Positions 62,772-64,000 of a stretch of DNA of 64,000 bases are shown piece by piece. Every line of letters starts with the position of its first letter. The stretch's first letter is position 1. Position numbers and translations under genes: made by a program. Source of the stretch: Auritidibacter sp. Marseille-P8566 (lineage in GTDB: Bacteria; Actinomycetota; Actinomycetes; Actinomycetales; Microbacteriaceae); NCBI GenBank assembly GCA_945895375.1, contig CAMDEE010000002.1, positions 100,265-164,264 of the forward strand, in the 5' to 3' direction. Below the pieces are notes generated by a model. The model was not told the DNA's origin and made no database searches. It saw only the letters and a program-made list of their open reading frames with translations.

Positions 62772-63719
62772 CTAAAGTTTAGCCACGCTCCTTCTAGAAA
62801 TAGAACCCACGCTTACCTGCTTGGCTAGTTCCGCTATGGCAACCCGAGCAGGTGAAGACCTTTTGAGTAGTGATAGCGGCAAGCCATTGAGCATCGCTCT
62901 ATCTAGATTCTCTCGATCTTCTGGGATAAAGACATCGACACGAAGACCGGCAAGAGTTAGAAAGGTTTCTTCAAGTTCATCTTTAGCTCTCGAACCCAAG
63001 GCAGTTGTTCTAAACCTATTCACTGCAAGAAGTGGGTCAATCGCAGCTTCTAAATCATCTAAGAATTCTTTGGCAATAAGAAGCCTTGCTGCAGCTACTG
63101 GGTCAGATCCCGAGACCAGAATCACTTTGGCTGCTTTGCTAAGCACACTTCTGAGTAATGTATCCCGATTGAAATCATTTGTAGCCATCGATGATGGATG
63201 AAACAGGTGCGACCTAAATGCAGTTGCTTGAGGTAAGTCGACAACCACGTGATCGATTACACCTTGAAGATCGGTAAGTAACTTCTCAAATCGTTCAGGG
63301 GTTACTTCAGGCCATCTGTGAGCAGAACTAAGCCCTGGCATAAAGCTCAACTCGTTGCGACCTAAAGCAATAGAAATAGTTAGCCTCTTGTATTCATCTA
63401 TTGAGAGTCTGTTCTGCTCAGCAAGTCTTAGGCAAGCAGATAATCCAGCTGGTGTGTCAACTAACCCAAGACTCAAAGCCAAAGACGGTGCGAGAGTATC
63501 TAAATCAATTAGCAGCACTCGCTCACCCTGAAGAGCCAGCTCAGAAGCCACATTAACTGCGACCGTGCTTTTGCCTGGTGATCCAGCTGGCCCCCAGACA
63601 GCAATAACGTTGACTGGGAAGGCAGGTTGTTTAGAAACAGTTGTGATGTTTGTTTGGGAATCGCCAACCACCGCTAGGTGCGCTCTTCGACCTCGTTGTT
63701 TGGTTTCCAAGGTTGCCAC
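62772..63719 (-). CDS. MinD/ParA-like P-loop ATPase (CpaE/Soj-like)
   Basis: A 315-residue SIMIBI-class ATPase. Deviant Walker A GPAGSPGKST (about 43-52) with the signature first Lys replaced (GPAGSPGK), Walker A' LLIDLDTLAPSLALSLG and switch DHVVVDLPQ. About 35 N-terminal residues precede the domain. GTG start overlaps the stop of the SAF gene by one base, and the gene lies 2 bases before pdtaS, suggesting a SAF-ATPase-kinase unit. The pairing with a CpaB-like SAF protein hints at Flp/Tad-type pilus or secretion, but this could also be a stand-alone actinobacterial pair (recalled Rv3213c Soj-like). Confidence 0.82.
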   Translation of the reverse strand: MATLETKQRGRRAHLAVVGDSQTNITTVSKQPAFPVNVIAVWGPAGSPGKSTVAVNVASELALQGERVLLIDLDTLAPSLALSLGLVDTPAGLSACLRLAEQNRLSIDEYKRLTISIALGRNELSFMPGLSSAHRWPEVTPERFEKLLTDLQGVIDHVVVDLPQATAFRSHLFHPSSMATNDFNRDTLLRSVLSKAAKVILVSGSDPVAAARLLIAKEFLDDLEAAIDPLLAVNRFRTTALGSRAKDELEETFLTLAGLRVDVFIPEDRENLDRAMLNGLPLSLLKRSSPARVAIAELAKQVSVGSISRRSVAKL

Positions 63720-64000
63720 TAGTCCTGTGACCTTATTCCAATGATTGTGGACTTACGAGCCATTGCTGAAACAAGAGAGCGTATCTCGCCCGGAGAAACA
63801 CAAATCTCAATCGTTTGAATAGATTGACTAAAGCTATCGGTTGCTAACTTGATACTCACAAGTTCACCAGCAGTCACAATCTGAGTGGGTATTGATTCCA
63901 GAGAGTTAGCCTGCTCAGCAGCCCAGAGATCGACCCTCTCCCCTTCTCTTACTGTGCTTGCCATACGTACCGCAAGGTCGACTACAACCTGAGCACAGTC
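63719..64000 (-). CDS. SAF-domain protein (CpaB-like), 5' end missing
   Basis: Partial gene running off the right edge; the frame is open through the end, adding DCAQVVVDLAVR before the internal Met at 63964. The visible 93 residues show REGERVDLWAAE, the usual post-SAF strand (GDRVDV in CpaB), a valine-rich strand TQIVTAGELVSI and EICVSPGEIRSLVSAMA. This fits the C-terminal part of SAF/RcpC-CpaB-like proteins. The true start and any N-terminal membrane helix lie outside. Stop overlaps the ATPase GTG start. Confidence 0.7.
   Translation of the reverse strand, partial: DCAQVVVDLAVRMASTVREGERVDLWAAEQANSLESIPTQIVTAGELVSIKLATDSFSQSIQTIEICVSPGEIRSLVSAMARKSTIIGIRSQD

Overview
The window looks like a stretch of core chromosome from a small, streamlined actinobacterium, most likely a low-to-mid GC planktonic member of the Microbacteriaceae (the Rhodoluna/Aquiluna type). 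This is an inference. It rests on actinobacteria-only families (WhiB, DUF3107, DUF3117, DUF2342, DUF3515, PdtaS-type kinase, UvrD2), a C50-carotenoid operon (crtB-crtI-crtYe-crtYf-crtEb), an LAXTG-type surface anchor, a base composition near the mid-40s percent GC by eye, and extreme compaction. No intergenic gap exceeds about 180 bases, many genes overlap by 1-15 bases, and no insertion sequence, prophage, CRISPR array or rRNA operon was seen. Sixty-six protein genes (two cut by the window edges) and three tRNA genes are called.

Layout. 1-10.6 kb is a housekeeping block resembling the Mycobacterium Rv3194-Rv3211 neighbourhood: a PDZ protein (partial), a DUF2342 protein, a ThiF-like protein, uvrD2, nudC, an APH-fold protein, DUF3107, a ferritin-like protein, a DEAD-box helicase and a PHP phosphoesterase. 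10.6-20.4 kb carries pepP, an MgtE-N/CBS protein, DUF1003, mrp, a succinate-semialdehyde-type dehydrogenase, tatB, an O-methyltransferase, DUF3117, dapE and dapD. 20.4-28.2 kb is an envelope and leucine operon (leuC-leuD-murA-plsC-gpsA-ddl) plus thiL and a DUF3515 lipoprotein. 28.2-35.6 kb has an MFS transporter, a PfkB kinase, tRNA-Glu, a lipid kinase coupled to a catalytically dead P-type ATPase, an MBL-fold protein, tRNA-Gln and gltX. 35.7-37.2 kb is a two-gene unknown cassette (secreted protein plus membrane protein). 37.4-52.9 kb is mostly amino-acid biosynthesis (FAH-family gene, ilvE, leuB, serA, ilvC, ilvN, ilvB, ilvD), interrupted by two rhodanese-like genes, a DHFR-like gene and a 1241-residue surface/membrane protein. 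52.9-56.9 kb is the carotenoid operon. 56.9-64 kb holds a GNAT-SprT fusion, an LADTG-anchored surface protein, a glutamine amidotransferase, tRNA-Lys, a peroxiredoxin, whiB1, pdtaS, a MinD/ParA-like ATPase and a truncated SAF-domain gene.

How it works together. The window supplies nearly the whole branched-chain amino-acid pathway (ilvBN, ilvC, ilvD, ilvE, leuCD, leuB; leuA is not here), two lysine/DAP steps, serine entry, peptidoglycan precursors (murA, ddl), phospholipid precursors (gpsA, plsC) and a membrane pigment pathway. gltX beside tRNA-Gln fits indirect glutaminyl-tRNA synthesis.

The most unusual items are: (1) a P1B-like ATPase that has lost every catalytic motif but stays translationally coupled to a lipid kinase; (2) a giant DUF4082-PA14-Fn3-Ig-Fn3 protein whose C-terminal third is a polytopic membrane domain; (3) a GNAT acetyltransferase fused to a SprT-like metalloprotease; (4) about twenty genes with a TANNNT box 6-8 bases before the start codon, indicating widespread leaderless transcription, including divergent pairs with overlapping -10 boxes; and (5) seven convergent gene pairs whose stop codons interlock in a 4-base overlap.
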